Source of the DNA: an uncultured Spirochaetales bacterium
GTDB taxonomy: Bacteria > Spirochaetota > Spirochaetia > Sphaerochaetales > Sphaerochaetaceae
Direction of reading: 5' to 3'
Assembly: GCA_949292445.1 (NCBI GenBank)
Contig: CASEZU010000138.1
Location: forward strand, 1-5,881
Length of the DNA stretch: 5,881 nucleotides
Shown here: one piece after another, positions 1 through 5,881 of the stretch
How the letters are laid out: each line of letters starts with the position of its first letter
Position numbering within the stretch: the stretch's first letter is position 1
Made by a program: the position numbers and the translations under genes
Notes under the pieces: model-generated
Seen by the model: only the letters and a program-made list of their open reading frames with translations
What the model was told of the DNA's origin: nothing
Database searches by the model: none

Positions 1-752
1 GGGGAGAGCGCTGATCCCATAGCGACATAATAGAGCGAGTTCTCAGGGCAGATTCCCTTCGTTCCGATGGCTTCATCGAAGAAGTATCTCAGTCGCGGTA
101 TAAATGTCAGAGGGCCTCCGAGATAAACGACATTGCCCTCGATCTTCCTTCCCTGTGCAAGTCCCGCGATCGTCTGGTTGACGACAGCGACGAGTATCGA
201 GGATGCGATATCCTCCGTCTTCGCGCCCTGGTTGATCAGAGGCTGGATATCCGACTTGGCGAAGACGCCGCATCGCGATGCGATCGTGTATATCTCCGTT
301 GATTTCTCGCTCAGGGCATTCATGTCTTCCATACCAATGCCGAGAAGCGTTGCCATCTGGTCTATGAACGCGCCCGTGCCGCCTGCGCATGTGCCGTTCA
401 TCCTGACTTCGAGCCCATGCCTGAGGAAGAGGATCTTCGCATCCTCTCCTCCGAGCTCTATGATCGTATCAGTATCGGGGATGAATGTCTTCGCGGCGGT
501 CCTTGTCGCGTAGACTTCCTGCACGAACGGGATACCGGCAGCTTCCGAGAGTCCCATGCCTGCAGAACCTGAAAGGGAGATGACTGCTTCGGCATCTCCG
601 ATCTTATCCATCATCGCCGTAAGCATCTCACGGCCTTTCTCTATGATCTGGGAGCGATGGCGCTGGTAATCGCTGTAGACGAGCGTATTGTCTTCGCGGA
701 GCGCCACAGCCTTCATTGTCGTAGAACCGACATCGATTCCGATTTTCAGCAT
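1..752 (-). CDS. Acyl-CoA dehydratase activase, BadF/BadG/HgdC-type ATPase (3' end outside window)
   Basis: This is the N-terminal 250 residues of an ASKHA-fold ATPase related to the activator of 2-hydroxyacyl-CoA dehydratases. Such activators use ATP and a [4Fe-4S] cluster to inject a low-potential electron into the dehydratase. Seen here: the phosphate-binding motif GIDVGSTTMKAV (residues 5-16), ELGGEDAK (99-106), NGTCAGGTGAF (119-129), SRCGVFAKSDIQPLINQGA (159-177) and a later glycine motif YLGGP (210-214). Cys122 and Cys161 match the two cysteines that hold the bridging cluster in HgdC. The wording CAGGTGAFIDQM and the RCGVFAKSDIQPLINQGA block are what I associate with the long fused activases (two ATPase halves plus DUF2229, well over 1000 residues) rather than the roughly 260-residue HgdC; the window edge prevents proof. 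The start is firm because the ATP motif begins at residue 5 and an in-frame TAA lies just upstream. No Shine-Dalgarno is visible. The substrate cannot be inferred. Confidence 0.9.
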   Translation of the reverse strand, partial: MLKIGIDVGSTTMKAVALREDNTLVYSDYQRHRSQIIEKGREMLTAMMDKIGDAEAVISLSGSAGMGLSEAAGIPFVQEVYATRTAAKTFIPDTDTIIELGGEDAKILFLRHGLEVRMNGTCAGGTGAFIDQMATLLGIGMEDMNALSEKSTEIYTIASRCGVFAKSDIQPLINQGAKTEDIASSILVAVVNQTIAGLAQGRKIEGNVVYLGGPLTFIPRLRYFFDEAIGTKGICPENSLYYVAMGSALS

Positions 753-761
753 ATCAATAAG

Positions 762-778
762 AGAAATTTATAGAAATT
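762..778. repeat. Short direct repeat, AGAAATT twice at 10-base period
   Basis: AGAAATT occurs at 762-768 and again at 772-778, one helical turn apart, and overlaps the candidate -10 element of the activase gene. The spacing could suit a regulator binding one face of the DNA, but in an AT-rich gap this short a repeat may be chance. Confidence 0.25.
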
Positions 779-793
779 CCTGATAATGGGCAA
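765..793 (-). promoter_or_regulatory. Possible promoter for the activase gene
   Basis: Within the 55-base gap before the activase gene, the minus strand carries TTGCCC (793-788) and, 17 bases later, TAAATT (770-765), which overlaps a better-looking TATAAA (772-767) at a 15-base spacing. Transcription from it would start only about six bases before the ATG at 752, giving almost no leader, which agrees with the missing Shine-Dalgarno. The gap holds no convincing terminator for the upstream permease gene, so read-through from the upstream operon is also possible. The match is weak and rests on consensus inspection only. Confidence 0.3.
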
Positions 794-807
794 GGCCTTC
801 CGTTGTG

Positions 808-1872
808 CTATATCACTGCAATGGCTATGTATACGGCAGTCATCACAGCCGCAGCAGGCACGTAGGACAAGAAGAATCCCTTCCATCCTGAGCGCGGCAG
901 CGAAGAAAGCGCCGCGGCTGCCGTAAGTGATACCCAGAGCGATCCTGTGTTCACTGCTTCAAGCAGCACGGGGCTTCCTGCACCGGCTCCTGAAATGAGC
1001 GAGGCGACGGGGAAGCTTCCGAGAACAGCGGAGGCAAGCGCGGTCTTCCAGAATGCTCCTTCTGCCAGGAGCGGCGTCAGCACGGGGCCAAGGCAGCCGC
1101 CCGCTACCGAGAAAAGCAGCGCCGATGCAAAGAGCGACCAGTCTGCTTTCAGGAACGCGCTTCTGTCGAATACGAGAAGGAGAGCCGCTGCGAAGATCAC
1201 GATATCGGGCCACTTGAAGAGCGAGAGGGATGTGAGGAAGACCACTGCGGCAAGGCAGACATAGAGCATCCGCAGACCTCTGTTCCCTTCCTGCGGCGCG
1301 GCTTCCTCCGTGATGTATGTCCTTTCCGTAAGACGGCGTCCGAGGATTGCCGGTACCATCAGTGCGATGACCGGAATGGCTGGCAGGAAGAATGGGAGCA
1401 TCGATGCAATGAAGGAGGCATCACCGATTGATTTATGCAGCATCATGCTCTGCGGGCTGCCTGCCGGAAGGAGTATGCCGCCTGCGGATGAGGCAATGGC
1501 AATAAGCGCCGCAAAGCGCGGGATGAATTCCTTCCTTTCCTGCTTCTCAAGCACCTCGGTGGCAGCTGGTACGAGCGAGGCCACGGCGAATGGCGCAGAG
1601 ATGAAGGGCGATAACAGCATTGAGACAACGGCGAAGAACGCGGCCTCTGCCCCGATGTGGGTGAATGCTCCTGCGGTTCTTCCGAGAGTAGCCATCAGCC
1701 CTTCCTTCCTTATGCCGCTGAGCGTGAGCGTCATGACGAACATCGCCGCAATGCCGTTCCATCCCATGGAGACGATCATCTCGCCGGTCGGAAGGGAGAC
1801 GATGAACGAAAGGAGCATGACGATGAGAGCGATGCAGGGGAGGATCAGCTTATGCTTATCTGGCATTCTCAT
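808..1872 (-). CDS. ArsB/NhaD-type (ion transporter superfamily) membrane permease
   Basis: This 354-residue, strongly hydrophobic protein has about ten likely membrane segments, among them roughly residues 8-27, 37-55, 119-138, 153-176, 201-217, 222-236, 246-264, 276-297 and 333-353. Two small-residue-rich re-entrant-type motifs are visible, one per half: GGILLPAGSPQSMM (131-144) and SGAGAGSPVLLEAVNTG (294-310). They resemble the paired G-x-P-x-GNPQN-like loops of the ArsB/NhaD/CitM/SLC13 permeases, which move anions or exchange Na+ for H+. It is shorter than the usual 420 or so residues of those families, yet both halves are present, so I see a compact member rather than a truncated one. 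The ATG at 1872 is preceded by AAGGGA at a good distance; a second ATG at 1866 would give a protein two residues shorter. It overlaps the end of thiI by 17 bases, implying co-transcription and coupled translation. The transported substrate is unknown. Confidence 0.82.
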   Translation of the reverse strand: MRMPDKHKLILPCIALIVMLLSFIVSLPTGEMIVSMGWNGIAAMFVMTLTLSGIRKEGLMATLGRTAGAFTHIGAEAAFFAVVSMLLSPFISAPFAVASLVPAATEVLEKQERKEFIPRFAALIAIASSAGGILLPAGSPQSMMLHKSIGDASFIASMLPFFLPAIPVIALMVPAILGRRLTERTYITEEAAPQEGNRGLRMLYVCLAAVVFLTSLSLFKWPDIVIFAAALLLVFDRSAFLKADWSLFASALLFSVAGGCLGPVLTPLLAEGAFWKTALASAVLGSFPVASLISGAGAGSPVLLEAVNTGSLWVSLTAAAALSSLPRSGWKGFFLSYVPAAAVMTAVYIAIAVI

Positions 1873-3058
1873 CCGTTATTTCCCTTCCCATCGGATCGAA
1901 TGAATAGACTTCCGTCTCCCTGACAGCTTTATCGATGAGACCATCCATGCCGAGATCCTCGAAGTGCTTCCTTGCCACTTCCTTCACAGGCCGTGTGACC
2001 GGATGCCTGGGGGAGAATACGACGCAGCAGTCCTCATAGGGGAGTATCGAGGTCTCATAGGATCCGATCCTCCTTGCCTTGTCGGTTATCTCCTCCTTGT
2101 CCATGCCGGCAAGCGGCCTGAGGACGAGAAGATCCGTCATGCTGTCGGTGAAGCTCATCGCATCCAGTGTCTGCGAGGCAACCTGCGAAAGCGCTTCGCC
2201 TGTGACGATTGCAAGCGCTCCGTTCTCCTTCGCAAGCTTCTCCGCTGTCTGCATCATCGAGGCGCGGAACATGAGCGTCGCTTCCTCCTCGTAGCCATGG
2301 TCGCGGATATACTCCTGTCCCTCGGTGAAAGGCACGACGAAGAGCCTCAGCCCTCCGAGATACGGCGCTATGATCGAGGCAAGCTTCTTCACCTTCTCGA
2401 GCGCGAGCTCGGATGTATAAGGGTAGGCATGGAAGTAGATCGCATCGAGCTTCATGCCTCTCTTTGCCATCATGTATCCTGCCACGGGGCTGTCGATGCC
2501 GCCTGAGAGGAGCAGCATTCCCTTGCCGGCAGTTGCATATGGCAGCCCGCCTTCGCCTTTCTCCTCTCCTGTGTAGAGATAGACGCCGCTCCTGATCTCG
2601 CATGTGAGCGTGTGCTGGGGGCTGCGGAGATCGACGGCCATATCAGGGAATAGCGAGAATACGGCATCCGCAAGCTCGCATGCCATGTCATGGGAATTGA
2701 GGGGGAATGTCTTATCCTCCCTCTTGACTGTCACGCGGAATGTGTCACCATTCCTGAAATCCGAGGAAGCAAGTATCTCCTTTGCCTTCGCGATGATTCC
2801 CTCCACGCTCTTCTCTGCCTGGTGGGCCCTTGCGAATCCCGTGATGCCCGGTGTCGTCTTCAGCGCCTTCTCCACAAGCTCATCCGGCGCTTCATCGCTG
2901 ATCCTGGCATAGAGCCTTCCTTTCTGCTTCGTTATATCCGAATGGTAGGGCCTGAGCTTGTTCTTTATGTTATGCCTGAGCTGCTTCTCAAAGAGATTCC
3001 TGTTCCCGCCCTTGAGGGATATTTCCCCTTCCTTGATGAGGTAAAGCTTATCTGCCAT
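1856..3058 (-). CDS. thiI: ThiI, tRNA 4-thiouridine synthetase (no rhodanese domain)
   Basis: ThiI adenylates uridine 8 of tRNA and replaces its oxygen with sulfur, giving 4-thiouridine, a near-UV sensor in many bacteria. The 400-residue protein shows the family order: an N-terminal ferredoxin-like region starting with IKEGEISLKGGNR (8-20), a THUMP tRNA-binding region (about 60-165), then the PP-loop ATPase with LLLSGGIDSPVAGYMMAKRG (182-201), GEALSQVASQT (287-297) and PYEDCCVVFSPRHPVTRP (340-357). The cysteine pair 344-345 covers the place of E. coli Cys344, which attacks the persulfide. The C-terminal rhodanese domain of the 482-residue E. coli protein, with its Cys456, is absent, as in Bacillus subtilis ThiI, which is served by a dedicated desulfurase. 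Because rhodanese is the part needed for thiamine thiazole synthesis in enterics, a role limited to tRNA is likelier here. The start at 3058 follows GGAG nine bases upstream and overlaps the desulfurase gene by 11 bases. Confidence 0.96.
   Translation of the reverse strand: MADKLYLIKEGEISLKGGNRNLFEKQLRHNIKNKLRPYHSDITKQKGRLYARISDEAPDELVEKALKTTPGITGFARAHQAEKSVEGIIAKAKEILASSDFRNGDTFRVTVKREDKTFPLNSHDMACELADAVFSLFPDMAVDLRSPQHTLTCEIRSGVYLYTGEEKGEGGLPYATAGKGMLLLSGGIDSPVAGYMMAKRGMKLDAIYFHAYPYTSELALEKVKKLASIIAPYLGGLRLFVVPFTEGQEYIRDHGYEEEATLMFRASMMQTAEKLAKENGALAIVTGEALSQVASQTLDAMSFTDSMTDLLVLRPLAGMDKEEITDKARRIGSYETSILPYEDCCVVFSPRHPVTRPVKEVARKHFEDLGMDGLIDKAVRETEVYSFDPMGREITDENAR
1881..1886 (-). promoter_or_regulatory. 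Ribosome binding site of the permease, inside thiI
   Basis: The minus strand reads AAGGGA eight bases before the ATG at 1872, within the last codons of thiI. It favours the ATG at 1872 over the one at 1866, which would be too far away, and shows that this organism does use Shine-Dalgarno sites for genes inside an operon. Confidence 0.6.
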
Positions 3059-4175
3059 CTGCTGTTTCTCCGATTATCCTTATCAGTTCCATGCACTCCT
3101 CGTCGGTCGTGCTGTTCGACATCGATATCCTCACGGCATTCCGTGCTGCATCGGGGCTCACTCCCATGCCGAGGAGTATCTTCTCTCCCTCGCCCCTGGC
3201 ATTGTTCGAGCACGCGGATCCTGCCGAGACATATACACCCCTGTCGGAGAGTATCCTCGTGTAGACCTCCGAAGGGAACTTCGATGCGAATGATATGATA
3301 TAAGGCGATGAATTGACAGGGGAGAGTATCCTGAAGCCCCTTTCTTCAAGCGCCGTGATGATCATCTCCTTCCTGCGCTTCGCTTCCGCATTCTTCTCCG
3401 CACGTCCATCCATCCACTCCTCAAGCGCCGCCCTGAATGCTGAGATGGCAGGAAGATTCTCCGTGCCGCCGCGTTTGCCCTTTTCCTGTCCGCCTGCCTG
3501 CGCAAGTGGACGGAATGATGAGGGATTCCTGAGATACAGCATCCCGATTCCCCTCGGGCCGTTTATCTTGTGCGCAGAGAATGAAGCGCCGTCTATGCCC
3601 AGATCTGAGGCACTGTAATCGGTCTTGCCGAGAGCCTGCACCGAATCGGAGAAGAAGAATATCCTCCTCCTGCCGGCTTTCTCATACTCCCTTACCGTTT
3701 CCACTAGCTCCTTCACCGGCTCGATGGCTCCCGTGACATTGTTGACAGCCATGATGCCGACGAATTTCGTGTCCGGCGTAAGCTCGGACCTGAGATCCTC
3801 CGGATCAACCGTTCCGCCCTTTGCCTTCAGCACCGCGGTCTTCCAGCCATACTGGCGTAGAAGCGGAAGCCATGACGCCACGGCCTCGTGCTCGACTGCG
3901 GAGATGATGATCTTCCCCGGAGTCGTGAAGAGAAGCGATGAGACTGCCGCCGCAATCGATTCAGTCGCTCCAGAGGTGAAGAACAGCGAGGAGGAGGGGA
4001 TACCCATGAGGGACGCGATGCGCTCTCTTTCCTCCTCGAGCTTCTTCCTTGCCTCCAGTCCAGGCCTGTGCACCGATGACGGGTTGCCCCAGCACCCGAG
4101 GGAAGTATCCATGTATGCCTTCAGCGCCTTATCGGAAATCCTTGTAGTCGCTGCGTTATCGAAATAGAGATCCAT
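3048..4175 (-). CDS. Cysteine desulfurase (NifS/IscS family), sulfur donor for ThiI
   Basis: This PLP-dependent enzyme turns L-cysteine into L-alanine and holds the sulfur as a cysteine persulfide for transfer to partners. All main family landmarks are visible in its 375 residues: FDNAATT (5-11), TSGATES (67-73), VEHEAV with the PLP-stacking His96, FSDSVQ with Asp177 and Gln180, SAHKINGPRG with Schiff-base Lys203, RGGTEN (235-240), SAGSACS with catalytic Cys322 on the mobile loop, and AVRIS with substrate-binding Arg349. The start is fixed by the family pattern of a hydrophobic tetrapeptide before the DNAATT motif; the sequence before it lacks a Shine-Dalgarno. Overlap with thiI, as for the B. 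subtilis NifZ-ThiI pair, says its main customer is tRNA thiolation. No Fe-S scaffold gene (iscU, sufU) is next to it, so a role as the general Fe-S desulfurase is less likely, though not excluded. Confidence 0.96.
   Translation of the reverse strand: MDLYFDNAATTRISDKALKAYMDTSLGCWGNPSSVHRPGLEARKKLEEERERIASLMGIPSSSLFFTSGATESIAAAVSSLLFTTPGKIIISAVEHEAVASWLPLLRQYGWKTAVLKAKGGTVDPEDLRSELTPDTKFVGIMAVNNVTGAIEPVKELVETVREYEKAGRRRIFFFSDSVQALGKTDYSASDLGIDGASFSAHKINGPRGIGMLYLRNPSSFRPLAQAGGQEKGKRGGTENLPAISAFRAALEEWMDGRAEKNAEAKRRKEMIITALEERGFRILSPVNSSPYIISFASKFPSEVYTRILSDRGVYVSAGSACSNNARGEGEKILLGMGVSPDAARNAVRISMSNSTTDEECMELIRIIGETADGR
3068..3071 (-). promoter_or_regulatory. Ribosome binding site of thiI, inside the desulfurase gene
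   Basis: GGAG on the minus strand lies nine bases before the thiI ATG and within the final codons of the desulfurase gene. With the 11-base overlap of the two reading frames this points to translational coupling of the sulfur donor and the sulfur-using enzyme. Confidence 0.6.
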
Positions 4176-4181
4176 GGCAAT

Positions 4182-4212
4182 AGATTAGACAGATATTCAT
4201 TTTCTTTTGCAA
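4182..4212 (-). promoter_or_regulatory. Candidate promoter of the desulfurase-thiI-permease operon
   Basis: The minus strand shows TTGCAA (4212-4207), a 17-base spacer and TCTAAT (4189-4184), one base from the TATAAT consensus; an overlapping TAATCT (4187-4182) is an alternative -10 box. Transcription would begin about seven bases later, at roughly 4177-4175, on or next to the ATG at 4175. The message would therefore be leaderless or nearly so, consistent with no Shine-Dalgarno before this gene. Prediction is from consensus and spacing only. Confidence 0.45.
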
Positions 4213-4218
4213 GGAGTT

Positions 4219-4265
4219 GAAAGAATAGGGGATCTTTCCTTTCTTTATTAACGGGAAAGATCCCC
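4219..4265 (-). terminator. Probable intrinsic terminator of the propeller gene
   Basis: GGGGATCTTTCC (4228-4239) and its exact reverse complement GGAAAGATCCCC (4254-4265) form a 12-pair stem, 13 with the flanking A-T pair, around a 14-base loop. It begins 13 bases after the stop codon at 4279-4281. On the minus strand the stem is followed by the U-rich but interrupted UAUUCUUUC, so termination is likely though not textbook-perfect. It separates the AT-rich upstream gene from the desulfurase operon and ends before the promoter candidate of that operon. Confidence 0.7.
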
Positions 4266-4278
4266 TTTCGAGGTAGTT

Positions 4279-5881
4279 TTAGATTTTGCTCCATCTTGGA
4301 AATGAGAATTCACCCCTATAATTTGATGCATTGTATATTGGATATTTTATTGGATTGTATATTTTCCCATCTTTTTTCTGTGTTGTACCAGATGGAGTAT
4401 ATACATACATTTTCTTTCTGTCCCAGAGAATAATTTCATCTCTGTTATCTCCTGCTATATCCAGTACTTCAGCTGCAAGAGTCGGATGACCATCATCTGG
4501 GAATGAAACTGCGGGTCTTCCGTAGCCATCAATCATACCTATCTTACCATTCATCAAGATGAGATCCTGCCCTGATCCATCCCAATTTACAGGTGTGATG
4601 ATATTGCCATTGCAGAGCATCTCCTTTGCCCATAGTTCATTTCCATCACAATCATGCATATAGATTATTCCGTTGTTTCCCCAGAATGTAGTTGTACAGA
4701 TTTCCAGACCTTCTCTATCTGGTATGTAATTGCCTATGCTGATTCGTTGACCATGCCCATTGATATCTCTTTTGAGTATATTGCCATCCAGACTGAGAAG
4801 CATAAATCCCTCCCAACCAGAAACAATGGCTATCCGTGGTGGTTCATCTGTTTTGGTCTGCCCGATTATTATCTCATCTGTATGATCTGCTTCAATTGGG
4901 AGAGACCAGAGTAATTTCCCATCATGATCAATCATGTTATAGCAGGCATATATTTCATCTTTTCCATCACCATCAATATCTGCTGAATAAGGGAAATGTC
5001 CAGTATTGTATTTTGAGAAAGTCCAGAGTAGTTTCAAAGATGAATCATACACCCATATTCTTGAATATCTGTCTTTGATCAGAATGTCAGATGGTCTGGT
5101 TTTGCCTGATACATTTACAATTCTTACTGCATCGACATTGAGTCTTGAAAATGCATAACAGCCGTATTCAAGTCCTGTTACCGTTTCTGGGGGATCTGTA
5201 AGGATAGGAGTCTGTACTTCGTTTAATATCTGTCCTGTTCTCCCATCAAGTATTCTTAGCTTGAAATCCCATACAGCAATAATCTCATCGATACCATCAT
5301 TATTGATGTCATATATTTGGAAGGGTAGGTCTGCTGTGAGTTCAATGACATCTTCGTTGTCTTGTGGTTCCCCTTTCTGCCAGAGTATATCTCCTGTTTT
5401 AAAACTAACTGCTGTCAGACAGCTGATAAATGGATAACGATCCTGAAAAACTCTTCTCTGGTTCTGCGCGATTACAAAAAAGAGTTCTTCTGTTCCTGTT
5501 AGGTGCCCGAATCTTATCTGTCTGCCAGCCCCAAAATCCTTAAGGTCATAAATCCCTAATAGTTCTGGCTTTGGATATGTGGATTCAAATGCTTTGGAAT
5601 TATTTGCAATACTTTCTTTTGTTTCTGTTTTTGCCTCGACTTTCACGGATTTATATTGCGTTGGAACCACAGCTGAGAGTGCTATACATCCTTTCATATA
5701 AGCTGAGTCTTCAGCGGAGAGCATCAGCTTGCCATCAAAAAAGCAATTGATTGAAGGCCCTGTAATCTCAACAGTCATGGAATGAAACAGATCAGTGTTT
5801 AGCTTTATTGGTGCAGAGGCAATAACTTTTCTGTCTTTCTTGCAGACTTTCACAAGCTCGATTTCAGAATCTGATACAAAT
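4279..5881 (-). CDS. LamG-like plus FG-GAP/VCBS-type beta-propeller protein (5' end outside window)
   Basis: The frame stays open to the window edge, so the true start is upstream and a GTG at 5853 is probably internal; residues below are counted from that GTG. Residues 15-74 look like the last strands of a LamG/concanavalin-like or DUF1080-type jelly roll (HSMTVEI, CFFDGKLM, GCIALS, YKSVKVEA). From about 116 to 480 come repeated beta-propeller units with calcium-loop motifs: DINNDGIDEI (182-191), DIDGDGKDEI (292-301), NWDGSGQDLI (423-432) and DIAGDNRDEI (465-474), plus weaker units between them. The C-terminus ends in PIYNASNYRGEFSFPRW (505-521). The layout recalls the eight-bladed propeller of family 11 rhamnogalacturonan lyases, so carbohydrate binding or cleavage is plausible, but I see no catalytic residues that prove it. 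Any signal peptide would be outside the window; nine cysteines are unusual for an exported protein. Its AT-rich codon use differs sharply from its neighbours, suggesting acquisition by transfer. Confidence 0.8.
   Translation of the reverse strand, partial: FVSDSEIELVKVCKKDRKVIASAPIKLNTDLFHSMTVEITGPSINCFFDGKLMLSAEDSAYMKGCIALSAVVPTQYKSVKVEAKTETKESIANNSKAFESTYPKPELLGIYDLKDFGAGRQIRFGHLTGTEELFFVIAQNQRRVFQDRYPFISCLTAVSFKTGDILWQKGEPQDNEDVIELTADLPFQIYDINNDGIDEIIAVWDFKLRILDGRTGQILNEVQTPILTDPPETVTGLEYGCYAFSRLNVDAVRIVNVSGKTRPSDILIKDRYSRIWVYDSSLKLLWTFSKYNTGHFPYSADIDGDGKDEIYACYNMIDHDGKLLWSLPIEADHTDEIIIGQTKTDEPPRIAIVSGWEGFMLLSLDGNILKRDINGHGQRISIGNYIPDREGLEICTTTFWGNNGIIYMHDCDGNELWAKEMLCNGNIITPVNWDGSGQDLILMNGKIGMIDGYGRPAVSFPDDGHPTLAAEVLDIAGDNRDEIILWDRKKMYVYTPSGTTQKKDGKIYNPIKYPIYNASNYRGEFSFPRWSKI

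Noticed and set aside
133..513. A 126-codon plus-strand open frame opposite the activase gene
   Set aside because: The minus strand encodes clear activase motifs over the whole interval, so this is a shadow frame.
793..800. Palindrome AAGGCCTT in the gap after the permease gene as a terminator
   Set aside because: It is a self-complementary octamer with no loop and no following T-run, so it cannot form a useful hairpin.
1864..1866. ATG at 1866 as the permease start
   Set aside because: The AAGGGA site is eight bases from the ATG at 1872, a better distance; the difference is only two residues.
1310..1903. A 197-codon plus-strand open frame opposite the permease gene
   Set aside because: Its residue mix mirrors the antisense of hydrophobic membrane codons, with no recognisable domain; the minus-strand permease explains the open frame.
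2690..3298. A 202-codon plus-strand open frame spanning the thiI/desulfurase junction
   Set aside because: It lies antisense to two conserved enzymes, shows no family motif, and is rich in Arg, Cys, Ser and Leu as expected for a shadow of GC-biased codons.
4176..4278. A riboswitch or thiamine-type leader before the desulfurase-thiI operon
   Set aside because: The only structure is the stem-loop close behind the upstream stop codon, and the candidate promoter lies after it, leaving no room for a leader RNA. No TPP or T-box signature bases are visible.
5851..5853. GTG as the start codon of the propeller gene
   Set aside because: The frame remains open upstream to the window edge, the bases before it show no ribosome site, and the protein would begin in the middle of a jelly-roll domain.

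Overview
The window is a 5.9-kb stretch in which every supported gene lies on the minus strand, so transcription runs from high to low coordinates. It reads as part of a bacterial chromosome, probably from an anaerobe. The radical-type 2-hydroxyacyl-CoA dehydratase activase and the ThiI/cysteine desulfurase pair without a rhodanese domain fit Clostridia-like Bacillota or anaerobic Spirochaetota, but I cannot place the taxon firmly from sequence alone.

In transcription order: (1) Positions 5881-4279 hold the 3' part of a large gene whose start lies beyond the window. It encodes the end of a LamG/concanavalin-like domain followed by about eight FG-GAP/VCBS-like beta-propeller units, a layout resembling polysaccharide-acting or polysaccharide-binding proteins such as the family 11 rhamnogalacturonan lyase fold. 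It is much more AT-rich (by eye near 40% GC) than everything downstream (mid-50s). (2) Positions 4265-4219 hold a perfect stem-loop, the likely terminator of that gene, followed by a promoter candidate just before the next gene. (3) Positions 4175-808 hold a compact three-gene unit of cysteine desulfurase, thiI and an ArsB/NhaD-type permease, with neighbouring genes overlapping by 11 and 17 bases. (4) After a 55-base gap, positions 752-1 hold the N-terminal 250 residues of a BadF/BadG/HgdC-type ATPase of the large fused activase kind, running off the window.

The desulfurase and ThiI form a recognised sulfur relay: the desulfurase takes sulfur from cysteine as a persulfide and passes it to ThiI, which uses it to make 4-thiouridine in tRNA. 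The permease is tied to this pair by gene overlap, but its substrate is unknown. The activase is probably a separate metabolic function.

I found no RNA genes, CRISPR array, insertion sequence or obvious new defence system. The observations most worth a second look are the sharp composition change near 4.2-4.3 kb, the eight-unit propeller protein, the permease coupled to the thiolation genes, and the absence of Shine-Dalgarno sequences before the two genes that follow intergenic gaps, while the two internal genes have them.
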